Shown: positions 21,900 through 33,869 of the stretch, in pieces | How the letters are laid out: each line of letters opens with the position of its first letter | Numbering within the stretch: the first letter of the stretch is position 1 | NCBI GenBank assembly: GCA_036345935.2 | Contig: JADWOT020001401.1 | Location: forward strand, 1 to 64,000 | Direction of reading: 5' to 3' | Length of the DNA stretch: 64,000 nucleotides | DNA from: Taenia hydatigena | Taxonomy: Eukaryota; Platyhelminthes; Cestoda; Cyclophyllidea; Taeniidae | Notes under the pieces: model-generated | What the model saw: the letters and a program-made list of their open reading frames with translations, nothing else | Told to the model about the DNA's origin: nothing | The model's database searches: none | Made by a program: the position numbers and the translations under genes

Positions 21900-24834
21900 A
21901 ATGACTCAAATTAGCATTAAATGCCATTAGCTAGTTATTTTTAATTCCCTAATCCCCACGCATTCGGATTTACTACAGCGAAAAACCATCGAATTTGTTT
22001 GACCATCTTTGTTAACTAAGGCTTAGAAGTAAACCCTGCCAATTCACCTACTTTTAAGCTAGGTGTGAAACCAATCTCTTGATGATTTTTAATTTAGCCG
22101 TATTGATATGACGGGTGGGATTGCACAACTCTCTGACCCTTTATCCTTTCACTGCTTCTACTAGACAGGCAGAACAATAGTTCTGTTTTACAGTTTCAAT
22201 CTCTTCCGCTATTGCAAGTGTTTTTAATGCAGCCGATCTACTTGGCGTTTTGTTCAGGTTCCAGTAATCGTAAGTTTTTACTTACGAATTGGAACCGGTT
22301 TAGTGTCGCTTAATGTTGTGGTTTTGCCCGTCGCCTTTGCCAAAAAGAGCTGTTCAATATAACTCTAGGTGTCTTATGTCAATAAGGTGTCAGACACGGT
22401 AGTTGTCAATGAGAAACGCAAGAATGGATCAAATGTCTCAGCAATTTTAAGGTAACAACGGCTGAACTGGGGATGAGTTGACCTCTTTACTGAAGTGAGG
22501 TACACCATTGTGCTGTTGAAAAAAGCAAAAATTGGTAATGGGTTCAAAATTATTGAGATTTCAAAACATGGAGCATTGTATTCCCATGTATCATTTGAGA
22601 GAAGCATGCGATCCATTGCTGCTGTTCAGATGAGTGCTGCATTTTAAGGGTATTTTGACCCTTCAGGATAGACGCAGGCTAGTCTGAAAAAACAGAAGAA
22701 GCGGTAAGGAGTGGGTAGAGCAGTATTATGCCACAGTAGCTACGTTGCAATTTGGTCACTCAGTACCATGGCATTGTGTAAAATGACATTTGTGTGCGCG
22801 AGCTCGAGCCCAGGCAAGTTCATAGCTAGAATAATTAGACAATAGGAGCACTCCAAAGCGATTGACCTGCATGTGATTCGGAAAAATGCGCGATGGCTGC
22901 GAACATGGCTTGCGTACAATTTCGAGAGACATATGATTTTTTCCTTCTGGCTAAGCTCGATCAATGAGGAACTGTTAACGCATTTGATGCTAAACTGTGT
23001 GTCTGGTATAAGCCAGAGTAAATAGCACATCGACTACACCAACTCCCAGACGGCTTGAAATATCAGAAGGATATACGCAGAAATTGCCTCAGCATGCTTT
23101 GTGATTTCTGGCGCAATCGGCAGTATCACTACTAAAAGCTTGTCTGCTGCACGAAACAATCTTGATCGAGGTACAGGGCTGAAGTTTAAAGAGAGCTATT
23201 CAGAATGGCGTAAGGGATGATAGTGTGGTCCGAAATTGTTCCTATTACATAGTCTTCACGGTGTGTCACCGATCCATGTATGCGTAATTTACTGGGAAAG
23301 GCTAGCTTCGTCCTGAAGAGTATTATGTTGCCACCAATGCGCCAAATATGATGAGCACTGACGCGTTCTTTGACATGAGTAATGTTCATGGGACAATTAA
23401 CCACAATCTCCAACCACAGACAAATCACAGTCGTAGAACTTACCAATCAAATGTGCTTCGTCCATCTGCCACTTACTAGCAAATGAAACCTGATGAGTTC
23501 CAAAGGCCATCATTTCAACGTTTCTCGCTTCCTTAAGCATTTGCTCACTGATTTGCGATTAACAGGACTAGGTAGCAGTGATTAAGATGACATTCGCATC
23601 GCAGCATCTGTCATGAAGATGAATGGGACGACTAATTTTTGAATAATGAATACAGTATCCGTTCCACATTTTCTTACTCTCCACCGCTCGTTTGTGTTTT
23701 CGCCTCCCTGTGTGGGCGAATTAAAGACACTGCGATGACTGCTGACACAATAATTTGCTTTCTTGAGCAAAAACAGCAACTGCGACATCAGTGGTTTGAT
23801 GTGACGCAACTGGAACGCATTCAGGATAGAGTGATGTCGAGGAAGAGCAGGGACGTTCAAGGCCAGTCACCCACTTCTATGCCTGGTGTCACGCGACAGT
23901 GCAACAATGCGCGCAATTGCCTCACATGTCTGACGCATGAGCTTAACTGCCTTTTTATTCGTGCTACACTGTTACTTAGCAGAGGGTAGAAGTGAACGAC
24001 AGCGTGTCAATAGTAGTGGTCATATCTGGATGTGTACCAGACTTCCACAGACGAGTCGCTTTGCAGAAGTTAAAATAATCGTTGCCAGACTTGCGTCCCA
24101 TCTGAGTATACAATAGCGCTCAAAATCCGTCAATGTTACCTCATGGATACAAGACTTGGATTTTAACACAATGTGTTTCTTGAAGGAAACTTAAGTGTCT
24201 GAACTCCAGCAAAGCAAAGCGCTTACCATTTGTGTAGGGGAAGAGAGGGTGGAATCGTAAACAATGAGGAAACAAAGTGACGGCGTCTGCAGTACAACTC
24301 ACTCATGGCATTCTCCACTGCAAAACAAAGCATAAAGCAATTAGTGCAAGATGTTTCGCAGTTTTGCTTGATAACTAAGTCTGTTGTGCCATAGTGAGTA
24401 ACTATCGCAGTCTTATGTCCACAAAACAGCTGTAGCCCACCCAGAGTGAAGGGCGCAGCGCTAACTAAACCTTGTGGACTATCGATACGTTTAAAAGTAA
24501 TTTGGCTTAGTTTAGGCTCTTAATCACCTGACTAATATTGGGCTTTCCGGCAAAACCTGTGTTACATTTGTCTGCATCAGTACGGGCAAAGGCTGCATAA
24601 AACTGTCCCATTCTAACACTATCTACCACCTATCATTCAAAGAAGCTTATTTTTTACCTGTTCCCTACAAAACTCTTTGCTAGGCTACTTCATGTTTTAC
24701 AGGCAGTCAATTAGACCTCTGACCACGCTCATTCCGCAAAGTATCAAAGGCAGCGTAACAAAATGCTGTGATGCGATCGACAAAACCATGTAAAACTAGT
24801 TATCAGGAGATAATCATATAACAGGTGACATTGC
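21900..24834. other. Stretch without recognisable gene, downstream of cyclase copy B
   Basis: Several open frames of 80-116 codons overlap on opposite strands (22,374-22,616; 22,740-23,030; 23,186-23,446; 23,582-23,989) with no family signature or good splice borders. The 3' untranslated region of cyclase copy B would lie in its upper part. Confidence 0.45.
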
Positions 24835-26373
24835 TTACATTGTTAATGGAGGCGGTTGAGGCAAAGGCTTGTAAAAATTGTCAGTGCTAGTGAGCCAATA
24901 ACTTCGCGTCTCCACACCACCTCCGAATTTAACTGAACCACAATGCTCAGCAGGGTAGCCTTTGATTTCATCCAATATTTCCTTTATCGCTTCGCTGATG
25001 TGTATCCTGAATGCTGGAAGGAAAGGATTTTACGGTAGAGTAATGGTGAAAAGGAAGTAGGCAAAAGGAGGGCCACAAACCGGCTCCAGATGACTCCATC
25101 TTCAGTGCTCGATTAACGGTATCACCAAAGAGACAGTAACGAGGCATTGTAAGCCCTACGACACCAGCAGCGCAAGGTCCTGCAAGTAAACAGAGCATCG
25201 TTTCTTCAATGTTATGCAACTGATTTCATAGTTTGCAGTCTTAATGAGAGGCGAAGTTCAAATACGTTATTTAAAAGTCAGCTCTTGAACGCTTGCTGCA
25301 TGCTAATTGGTCAGTGCTTCATACTTGTTTGAAGCCATCAGCATATTTCACCTGTTTAATGACAACTCAGTGGACACAATATGGTCTCAAATGGAAAGCT
25401 ATAATTGCAAAAGAGTGTATGAGGTGACGCAACACCTGTGTGACAATGGTGACAAGGCATGAATCACAGCGTGAAGTCGGCTTAAAGCTAAGTTGAATAT
25501 TGGGCCCACACTGATCTCTTGCCGCAGTCATTGCACAAATGCCTTTGACATTTGTTTGGCCAACTTAATATGCATCTTGCACGTATGGGCTAGGAAGGAA
25601 ACGAGGTCAGATATCCATCAAACTAACCACTATGCAGACCGATGCGCAGCCTCAAGGGGACCTGCGGTAGGTGCTTAATGGTAAAAGTGCCACGAGCACT
25701 AAGCAGTTCGAGGGCCATAGTTGCGACCTCAGCTGCGTGGCGTCGTCCATTACGGACTGGTAATCCCGAAGTCACCATGTAGGCGTCTCCTATCGTTTCC
25801 ACCTAGAAAGAGTGAACCTTGCGTTTAATGGCGGGCATAGAGAACACTTCTGTTCCGTCTGTTTTTGTGGTTCAGTGAGAGCTGTGGGTATCGATTAGAC
25901 TATTGAGCAAAGGAACGTAGCATGAGATCCTGCAAATTCAACAGAGTATTTGCACTACGCGCCAGGTTGTCATCCTTCTAGACAAGTTAAACGAATGGTT
26001 TACAAGTGATTTTTTTCGATCTTAGTGAGATTAAGCAAAAGTGGAAATCGGTTAGTTCATAGTTCGATTAGTTAATAAAGCTTGATCTGCAACACATTTT
26101 ATTTAAGCATGTAGGAATGTGGTGAGTTGGGAGTCTAATCTGTACCAGTGGGCAGACTAAAGCATCTCCAATTGAACTCACCTTGTAGCCGTCGTAATGT
26201 GCAATCGTCTTGTCAAACAATTGTACAAGTCGTTAAGAATATCAACAACCTGCAGCGGTGTGGACATTGCAGAAATGGTTGTGAAGCCGACGATGTCGCT
26301 AATATAGATTGACACCTCATCGTAGGTCTCAGGCGCGACTGCGACCCCCGCCTTCAGCGCTTCTGCCACAACC
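24835..26373 (-). pseudogene. Cyclase copy B exons 15-18 (26,182-26,373; 25,628-25,802; 25,081-25,179; 24,835-25,013): class III cyclase domain
   Basis: Metal-binding aspartates are present in SDIVGFT and [12 protein letters not shown]-selecting Glu (ETIGD) and Cys (PRYCLFGD) are present, so the ancestor was a guanylate cyclase. The transition-state Asn is present, but the Arg four residues later (family N-T-A-S-R) is Lys (N-R-A-L-K). In exon 15 the expected LNDLYNCF-DK is broken: a T run is one base short (26,215-26,217), leaving the exon 192 instead of 193 bases and causing a TAG five codons later, early in exon 16. Exons 16-18 otherwise fit in phase to a TAA at 24,837-24,835. Exon 18 gives [13 protein letters not shown] and a Pro-rich tail. 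Confidence 0.88.
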
Positions 26374-26516
26374 CTACAATTCCAGCTTAATTTTATTCAT
26401 CCACTCGCCCATTGTTCAGGATCTAGTCCTGTGCGGTCGTACACAAATACAAAGTTACAGATTGAAATCATGACAATCAATGCTGCCAACAAGAATTGAT
26501 GAGGATGGCAACTCAC

Positions 26517-26825
26517 GGAGGCAGCAAACGACAGATGAGAAGTTCCTTCCAACTCTTTTCATTCTCCAGTTCATCCGTTCGAGCCTTCACCTCTTCTTCC
26601 AACCAACTCGAGTAGCCTTCCATCATTTTAAACATATGCTCCACAATGTTCGTTTTTCTTGCAAAATAAGCATGAGAGTCATAAACGATGGCAAATTCAC
26701 TTTCCTCTGGTCATTTGTTGAATCTCTTCATTCAGCTCCTTGAATGTTGGTCTCAGTCGAGGATTTTCCGACCACGCTCGCTGCATAATGTCTATGTAAG
26801 TAGGTGAGACACCTGTTTCAAGAAG
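26517..26825 (-). pseudogene. Cyclase copy B exons 13 (26,701-26,825) and 14 (26,517-26,657): end of kinase homology and dimerisation helix
   Basis: Exon 13, after a strong pyrimidine-rich acceptor (CTCTTCAG), reads YIDIMQRAWSENPRLRPTF, the conserved C-lobe ending of receptor cyclases. Exon 14 reads VEHMFKMMEGYSSWLEEEV, then KARTDELENEKSWKELL and RLLPP, the conserved signalling/dimerisation helix that couples receptor to catalytic domain. Junction phases are 0-2 and 2-2 and fit exactly. Confidence 0.88.
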
Positions 26826-27029
26826 CTGAAGAGGAAAGGATAGTTGGGCAGGCCTGTACATTGCCATCAAAAGTGAATGTGATACAACGCAATGCTACAC
26901 GAGTCCCTTAATGCAATCTTTAAAAAATTGGCACGAATAGTGCTGCGTCCCTAAATGCACCCGATTGTTTCGTGTGAAGGCCTTGATTAACTCATTCTGT
27001 GGTATGCTAGGGCGAAGAGAACTACCCAC

Positions 27030-27587
27030 CTTTGGACGAAAAGGAGGCTCTTCTTCGCACATCACACGTTCTAGAATCTCCTCCACTTGCATACTATCTA
27101 ATCCATATGGTTTCGTCTGATAGAAGACTTCGTGTATTATTATGCCGAGTGCATAGACATCGTCTGGCTTAGTTCCAAGCAAAACCGCTGTCTCATCGCG
27201 CAGTAGCTCAGGCGCAGTCCACAATTTTTCTATGGATGTGAAACAATGCCGGGTGGTCAATGCAACTAACCTTCAGGTTTGATTGAAGGGTAACTGCCTG
27301 TTAAGTCGTAAATCTTGGGAATGCCGAAGTCAGTGATTTTCAATACGTAGCGGCAACTGACAACGCAATTGGTTGACTTTAGTCTTCCGTGAGCTTTGAG
27401 ACTTGTGCTGTGGAGGTACTCCACTCCCTTGTAATGCCCACCGAAAGTGGATACACAAATTAGAGACGAGAGGAGCAGAGTTTTGTTTAACAGCCATAAG
27501 ACAGCATCCACTCACCCGAACGAAGTCAGTCATGCGAGAGAGCTTGAAGTCCCAGTCAAATGTAATACTTTTGTTGTTAATAACATC
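27030..27587 (-). pseudogene. Cyclase copy B exons 10-12 (27,516-27,587; 27,271-27,427; 27,030-27,229): kinase-homology C-lobe
   Basis: Exon 10 (24 codons) reads DVINNKSITFDWDFKLS. Exon 11 reads [22 protein letters not shown] and YVLKITDFG; the catalytic-loop Asp of true kinases is replaced, as usual for receptor cyclases. Exon 12 reads EKLWTAPELLRDE, KPDDVYALGIIIHEV and EEEPPFRPK. All three junctions were checked base by base and keep frame (donors GTGAGT, GTTAGT, GTGGGT). No lesion was seen in this part. Confidence 0.88.
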
Positions 27588-28178
27588 CTGCGCACAAAAT
27601 CGTGGTAAAGGGTAAGTCGATTACAACGTAACTGTAACACGAAGCATGAAGCAAATTAGAAGGCGTGCCGTGCACGGTGGCACAAAATCTCTGTTGCACA
27701 TGAACAAATTCGGTTTTAGAGCTACAGACATGTAGTTCTTGCCACTTTTGTGGTACAGTCATTTCAAGGAGTGTAAGACTAGGCGAATTAACTGCCTACA
27801 TAACTACCATGTTTATTTTTAATGACAATGCTTCAAATGTTACAAATCGAAAGCTTTAGATGGCCACAATGAAGCATTTACAGCAGAATGGAAAGCGTGG
27901 TAATTGTGCTAATGCACTGCAAAGAACGATTCACAAAGCGAGCATGCCCGCTGCTTAAAAGCTATTTTTTGGATGTTGCACTCTTCAAAATAAGTTTCTG
28001 TACCGATTAATTTTTTTGCTTTTTCCTTACCGTGCCTAACATCTTGCCTCTCCTAGGATGGCTCCTAACGCACTACATGCGTACCACCGTAAATGCGGCT
28101 ATTCATGCTGCATACGAAAGCGGTGATATAGGTAGGTTATTATTGCAAAATAAAATTAAAGAGGTCCTCATTTATCAC

Positions 28179-29234
28179 CTGAAGGCTTCCGCGATGACAG
28201 TAGTGAAAGACAAGACTGAAGGAATCTGGTGTCACACAGCATCCCACCAAAGTGTTAATATTTTCGTGTCGCATTTCTCGCAGTCCTTCAAGGTGTTCAA
28301 TCAACCATGAGCGCAGTAGAATGCGCGATAGGCTTAATTTCCTAAAGTAGACTTGAACTCCCTAAAACAACAAGCCGAGTAAAAAGCGCCTAAGCAGCTG
28401 TTTAAAAAATCTTCTGAGATTAGAGCATCTAAGTAAATACCATCAAATCTAGGCAGACTCCGACCGCATCGATGCGTAGCAATGCTAATTTCACACACGA
28501 CACCAGCGTTCGCGTCCTTCCATGCAAGATGTATAGGTTAAAAGAGTTAGATTAACTACATTTAAATGCAGATATTAGTTTGCCACTTTGACATCGAGAC
28601 CGATGCCACATTTTCGGCAGTGAAGAAATGTGTCACAACTGACAAGGAACTACGGTGGCCAGAAGGGCGGCTGAAAAAAATTTTACATACGGGAGATGGT
28701 AAGACAGCGCGTTACCTCTAGCAGCCGCTCGAATTGAGGAACAGAAGTCAAGAAGTACAAGCGGTGGGCACGACAGCCAAACAAAGGCAACCAGTGTCAT
28801 TGGAGATGCGAGACATCAGATCACATTCTGCTTACAAATATCGGCCTTTAAATTTGGTTGCATTAAAACAAAGCAGGAAGATAGACGCTGCATTATGCCC
28901 ATCGTCATTGCTAAACGTGCTTTTTCAGTGCTTAAATGGAATTGCTCAATCATATCCCGTTTTTAGCACTGCATGGTAACTTTCAAGAACCAAGTATTCC
29001 TTCTCTGTGACATGCTGCACTGCCTACTTCACGGAGCGTACAGCTTGCATTATCGACACGGACAAAACGTACATTTAGTCGAGCAATCCTCCTCTTTTGT
29101 GTACGGTGTAGGAGCTCTTCACATATACTTGGTGCTGCAACAGAGACTCGAGGAGAATGCAAGAGTGCAAGGAAAGATGCGAGGACATCCGGACTCGCCA
29201 CCAGATCCATTCGCGACTCCGAGTTTCGGTGAGA
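28179..29234 (-). pseudogene. Cyclase copy B exons 8 (29,073-29,234) and 9 (28,179-28,361): kinase-homology N-lobe
   Basis: Exon 8 is 54 codons, phase 0 to 0, without a stop, ending RRIARLN. Exon 9 is 61 codons, phase 0 to 0, starting GVQVYFRKL, so the junction gives LNGVQVYFRK. Exon 9 continues with LEGLREMRHENINTLVGCC and FHYCHRGSLQ, close to the family pattern of HENxxxFxGxC then EYCxRGSLQ. Exon 8 is supported mainly by phase and is lost in copy A. The kinase-homology domain is a regulatory, ATP-sensing pseudokinase in this family. Confidence 0.75.
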
Positions 29235-29305
29235 CTAAAAGTCCAGTGGCGCTTTAAAGCTAAAACACATTCCTCTTTTATTTATTTCTTCTAAAACATC
29301 CTTAC

Positions 29306-29550
29306 GTTGTGGACAATATTCGCTGATGGGTTTCCACCACCATCATCATCATTAAAAGCAAAATCACTTTCCACAAATACGAGTTTGAGTGAATGGAAGC
29401 GTTTCGTCTTGCGCACAATCCGCCTAATTTGACCGCAATTGGTGTGGCTGCGCGATTCTGCTTACCTGTAGACAAGCATAATTGCCAAGTACATGAGGCC
29501 AGTATTGAACAATCCGAGGATATTTATCAGTAGAATAACCTGTACCGGCT
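29306..29550 (-). pseudogene. Cyclase copy B exons 6 (29,466-29,550) and 7 (29,306-29,423): membrane helix and juxtamembrane segment
   Basis: Exon 6 encodes the single membrane helix (VILLINILGLF, GLMYLAIMLVY), matching the same helix in copy A. Its donor is GTAAGC and joins exon 7 in phase 2. Exon 7 gives a basic stop-transfer stretch (RRIVRKTKRFHSLKL), an acidic/glycine patch (DDDGGG) and ends at donor GTAAGG. The 5' border of exon 6 is uncertain: relative to copy A it is one base short, so no acceptor joins it in frame to exon 5. Confidence 0.8.
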
Positions 29551-29612
29551 CTAAAAGAGGTGTACAAAAGGATGAGGAGACGTCTTTAGCAGCGCTATAG
29601 ATTTACTTTTTA

Positions 29613-30010
29613 CATGCCAAATCCGAAAGGTACGAATAAGTGGCATGTGCGTTAAGGTCCCTCTCCATCTCCTGGCCAATTTATCGCACTCCTTGACTGA
29701 GGCAGTATTAGTGGATGATGAATAACATCAATAAGATTGAAGATGTCTGCATATCTTTCCACTCGGGCTCCAACCTCAGCCAGCTTAGTGGCATTGGATT
29801 TGAGAGAGAAGAGAAGAAGGTCGTAAATGACTTGCGAGACATCGCCATCGCCAATGCGGTAAGGGAAGGTAATGGAGGGCAGTGTGGGCACTTGGATATG
29901 TGAGAGGGTGCGCAGTGGTTGGAAGAGATTGGCGGATGAGGTGATATTGCCACCGCCTTCTTGCAAGTAAATTTGGACCAGTCGCATTGCTAATGCTGCC
30001 CTACTAGCCA
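29613..30010 (-). pseudogene. Cyclase copy B exon 5: membrane-proximal part of the ligand-binding domain
   Basis: Reads ALAMRLVQIYLQEGG, LSHIQVPTLPSITF, VIYDLLLFSL, VERYADIF and SAINWPGDGEGP, then TAA at 29,652-29,654, then RTCHLFVPFGFG to the donor GTAAAA. The Trp-Pro-Gly motif is the family's hallmark just outside the membrane. Copy A keeps the same downstream frame (RTC, LFAPCEFG), which shows the stop interrupts coding sequence. The upper border (acceptor CTCTCAG at 30,012) is approximate and its phase does not fit the exon 4 donor used above. Confidence 0.75.
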
Positions 30011-30507
30011 CTGAGAGGTTGATTCGCTGCCGACAAGGAAGCTAACTAATCAGTGCACGAGAAATGCTGTGCAAGCACACACGCACGACTATTGCATACA
30101 TAGATCAAATTACTAAAGGAGGTGGCATTGGTCATGTTGCTCACATAAACTACCGTGGGATATTACCGTATGCCATCTCCAAACATCATGTTCGAAATCG
30201 TCTGGTTGAACACCAGCTTCATCCTTTCTTACCCAGCCAGGAACTTACAAGAGTGCGCTTCCCACCGAGATGCGATCTAAAAGGCCGGCATATCGTTTAG
30301 AAAACCGATTCATGAGCTATCTATTTTAAAACATAATCTTATGACTGAAACCCATTGGTGGCATAGTCGTCTACGGCAATCAGGGATTGTTATTATCTTA
30401 AATAAATGCACAAGCATGCAATGGCTACATAATTTTCGTCTTCCATGTGAGTGGATTGTGAGAGGGAATGAGGCAGCATGCATTACCTCCTTATACGGCA
30501 TCGATAC

Positions 30508-31247
30508 CTCATCGTATCTGGTACCCTTGGGCAGTGCTGTGACAATGATGAGCGATCGACCGGCAGCCAATGTGGGTCCAGCTTGAGACAGATGGGCTCT
30601 CCAAGCACGCAGGACATCGTAAGTAAGTATATCCGTGGGATCCACGTGCATGAGCGCGATCCGTCCTTGCCTAATTCTCGTCAAGTTTTGAACGTCCAAC
30701 ACGAAGTTTAATGCTATTCCTGCCCTTGCAATTATCAGTGCCACTAAAGAAAAAGTTGAAGGAACTGAATGAGTTGGACCCTCCCTTCAAGAAACAAAGT
30801 AAAACGCACCATCCAAATCGTCTTCCAATGGCTCTAATAAGCTCGTAAAGTTCGTCGTCGATGTGACACCGACACTAGTCACTAGTTCAAGAACATTGCG
30901 TCTGTTTCGAGAAAGGCGAAGCGCTGACAGGATTGAATCTAACATCGCGGGAATGTCAAGGATGGTAGCGTGCATATCGTAGAACAGTGCAATGCGTTTT
31001 CAACCATTTTTGATGAGATAGACAAGAATGCCTTGTAGAATGGTCTTGCGATGAACTGCCACAGAGACCGCAGCGATAGGTAGAGTGTGAGTGTGAGTAG
31101 TCAACCACGACTACTGTCGGTGAGGTGGTTGATAAAGACAGAGGCGGAACTCAACACTTGACAGTGGTAGGAGATCTGGTAGAGTTGATCTCGTGGCGGC
31201 TCATTGGGTTGCCGAGATTGGTCCACTCGTTCACCGAAATACAGTCG
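30508..31247 (-). pseudogene. Cyclase copy B exons 3 (30,810-31,247) and 4 (30,508-30,743): ligand-binding domain
   Basis: Exon 3 reads QISYHCQVLSSASVF, hits TGA at 31,101-31,103, changes frame, then reads VHRKTILQG, LIKNG, TGA (31,000-31,002), KRIALFYD and ILDIPAMLD. Copy A is open across the first region and has Asp-Arg at the second, so neither stop is ancestral. In natriuretic receptors the second site is the Trp before the RxALLYD strand, so TGG to TGA is the likely change. Exon 4 is open: LDVQNLTRIRQGRIALMHVD, YDVLRAW and GRSLIIVTALP. Donors are GTGCGT and GTATCG. Confidence 0.8.
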
Positions 31248-31841
31248 CTAGCTAAGGGAGGTCCCAGTAACACGCTGAATCCTGTGGAATTCGACACGCT
31301 TTTCTTGAACAGCAAATGTAGAAAAAATCATTGCTCCTGAAGCAGTGTAAATCCACCCTACTTTGGTCTTTTACTACTAATTGCAGTAATGTGTACTTCT
31401 GCTGCTTTAGTTGCACTAAGTGCCCTTTCATACGCAGTTAAAATAAATTGATCAAATCGGATAGGTCGTACGCCAATGTAAAATGTTAATTTACAATATT
31501 GTGTTGAAAAATGCAAATGCTCTGATGAGCGGACATAAAACCATGGACGGAATCCACTAATTTGCCACTGGGGCGGCAGATTTAATCGCAAAAGCCAATT
31601 CTTCATCCACACACTATATTCCAGCTCCCATTTTAAAGAATCGGTCTAACTCGAGAAGTGTGGTTGACACCTGCCTGCTTTCACAGCTCCCTTTTGACAT
31701 TGTTTTACGAATGAATGTCACTCCATTGCACCACTACAGTAAATGAGATGACGTATTACTCGCCTTTGAACTAAATACATTTGCAGGACACGCGTGCATA
31801 ACGGGCTACTCAAGTGAACTTGTTAGTCCATCAAAACCAAC

Positions 31842-32103
31842 CTGCAAATCTTGCAGAATTTCGTATAGCGTGCTTGCTCTTGAGGCCTCCTGCATCGAGC
31901 AGCCGGGCGCCCATAAATGACTCAGAACAGCAAAGAAAAACGTCTCGCTGTTGGTCAGCATCAGTGAGCGCACGTAGCGCACTGCTAAGGCAACGCTGTG
32001 GGTGAAGTTGAAGTCCATTGTGTCGGGCAAGCAGATGAGGTCAAGGTTGAGGGTGTAGATCGTGAGAAGGTTTCGTTCACTTGGAGCGGCATCAGTTTCC
32101 ACA
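31842..32103 (-). pseudogene. Cyclase copy B exon 2: ligand-binding domain
   Basis: 87 codons after one phase base, open throughout. It contains YTLNLDLICLPDTMDFN, then a helix (SVALAVRYVRSL), then FFFAVLSHLWAPGCS, which matches the Gly-Pro-Gly-Cys-Ser segment (here APGCS) of natriuretic-peptide-type receptors. Acceptor TGTACAG and donor GTTGGT (31,841-31,836) give phase 0 at the end. An apparent start Met with a hydrophobic lead at 32,156 is intron sequence if the exon 1 junction is right; otherwise it could be a signal peptide. Confidence 0.75.
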
Positions 32104-32629
32104 CTGTACACACGAAAGATGGTTAAGATGATTAGGAGAACGACTAGGATCATCACTATATGATGGCGATATCTCTGGGAAAATGGAAGAAGGATGAAAC
32201 AGGTGCAATTTTTAGGTAAGCGGTTAGTGTAATTTATTAATTAATTTAGGTGTCAACAAAACTATATTTTGCGTGGCAGGAGGGATTCCAATAGCAATAG
32301 TTGTTGCAGCAATTCATAAGCCTAATGCGTTGGTCAAATTTTGGTTGTTTTGGTGGGAGCGGTTTTTACTGTTTGTGCACGCAACGCCTTGTTCTTCTCA
32401 CTAAATTTGGTCCTTTTAATGCTGTTATAATGCAGCCGCCTCAGAGCCTCAAATTTTTTAGCCTTAATCGACTGCAATGACGAGGAGAACAACTATGATT
32501 AAGCGAAACTTTGTGGTTGCTTCAAATGCTAGCTTTCGTCGCTCACCATAGATTTGATGGTTATCAAGCATAAGAGGTGCGCATAAATTATGTGGAGATT
32601 AAATTAATAAGCAAACACTAAACTCATTT

Positions 32630-32647
32630 TTAACCCTAACCCTAACC
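32630..32647 (-). repeat. Short interstitial telomere-like repeat
   Basis: The plus strand reads TAACCCTAACCCTAACC, nearly three units of the metazoan telomere repeat (TTAGGG on the minus strand), within intron 1 of cyclase copy B. It may be a telomerase-mediated break-repair scar or chance. Confidence 0.6.
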
Positions 32648-33869
32648 ATGTCATGCAACCGCTTTTAGGCACATTAGATAATGCACGGAGTCTGCGTCGC
32701 AACAAAGTAGAATTTTGTTCTAACAAATTACAAACTACACAAGGTTTCACTCAACGTGATAAACCTTTAGGTGTTTGAGCTTCCGAACCTAAGTTCGCAA
32801 GCAATTTATGATCCCTGTGCTCTGTTGCACCCCAGCACTTCCTCTCGACAGGTCACACCACAGGTATGAAAGAGGGCACCCATTTAAAACGAGTTTTACA
32901 TTAGTCTGGTTTCGTTGATACTTTGTGGTAGAGGGTTTCAAAGTTGGGTCAACAGATCAATGGGTCTTGACATGCAAGGGTCAATTTACGATGTCACACT
33001 GCGCGTTTTAGGTAGTGATGAAGATAGACCCATGCATTTTCTATCATTGTCAGATAGTGTTATCCTGATATCAGTCCCGTCCTTGGTGATGGCAGCACCT
33101 CTTACAATAGTTTCCAGGTCAACGATAGGCAACTGGTGCGTTGCTGCCACTCATCCATGAATTCATTTAAACATCTACTCCTACTTGAGTTGCCAAATGA
33201 AGTCAACAAAAATTAATCATCGTTAGAAAAGACAATTTAGAGGGTAAAAGTAGCTCTTCCTTGAACTTTGTATGCAGCTAAAGTAGGGAAGACAAGATGC
33301 GAATATGGTCTCAGTCAGCAAGTGCGTAGCTGTGCACATTCAAGCAGGCATCAAGTCAGATAGGCACTTATGAGCTGTTATTGTAGAGGTTCGAACAGCA
33401 ACATTGACTAAATAGTAATGACGTTGCAGTTTATGAGGCAAACAGAGAGCTGTTTGCACCATAAGTGTAAGGACTCACTGATTTACCACCACTGGTGGTC
33501 CTGATCGTTTCTCAAACAAGTTTTCACGTCCATTGACTACCCCCGTCACGTTTTGATTGCATTACCAGACTTTGATTGGCCTATTCTCTAGCAAGGCTCT
33601 ATATCATAAATAAAACTGGAAGTGTCATGCATGACACACGCATGCTCTGGTAACCATGGCGTCTGCCTAGAAATTAGGTGTTCGGAATTAAGTGAATAAT
33701 CACAAATCAGGGTTATCATGCCGTCCATATCATCCATGGCATTCTTACTAGGCACACGAAAAAATTATGTTCATGCGAATAACACTTACACACTGCAATC
33801 CGTCTCCCACTGATATCTGTCGTGCGACATTGCTCGTCAATTCTTTTCTCGTGTCTCACTACTCTCGGA

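Noticed and set aside
28032..28310. Plus-strand 92-codon open frame
   Set aside because: It is antisense to exon 9 of cyclase copy B and adjacent intron.
29708..29953. Second minus open frame overlapping exon 5 of cyclase copy B
   Set aside because: It is a shifted frame; the other frame carries the family motifs and is conserved in copy A.
32104..32156. Signal-peptide-like start (hydrophobic Leu/Ile/Val run after Met) for cyclase copy B
   Set aside because: A good acceptor follows it at 32,104, and exon 1 at 38.4 kb joins in phase and supplies the missing first strand of the ligand-binding domain. Kept only as an alternative.
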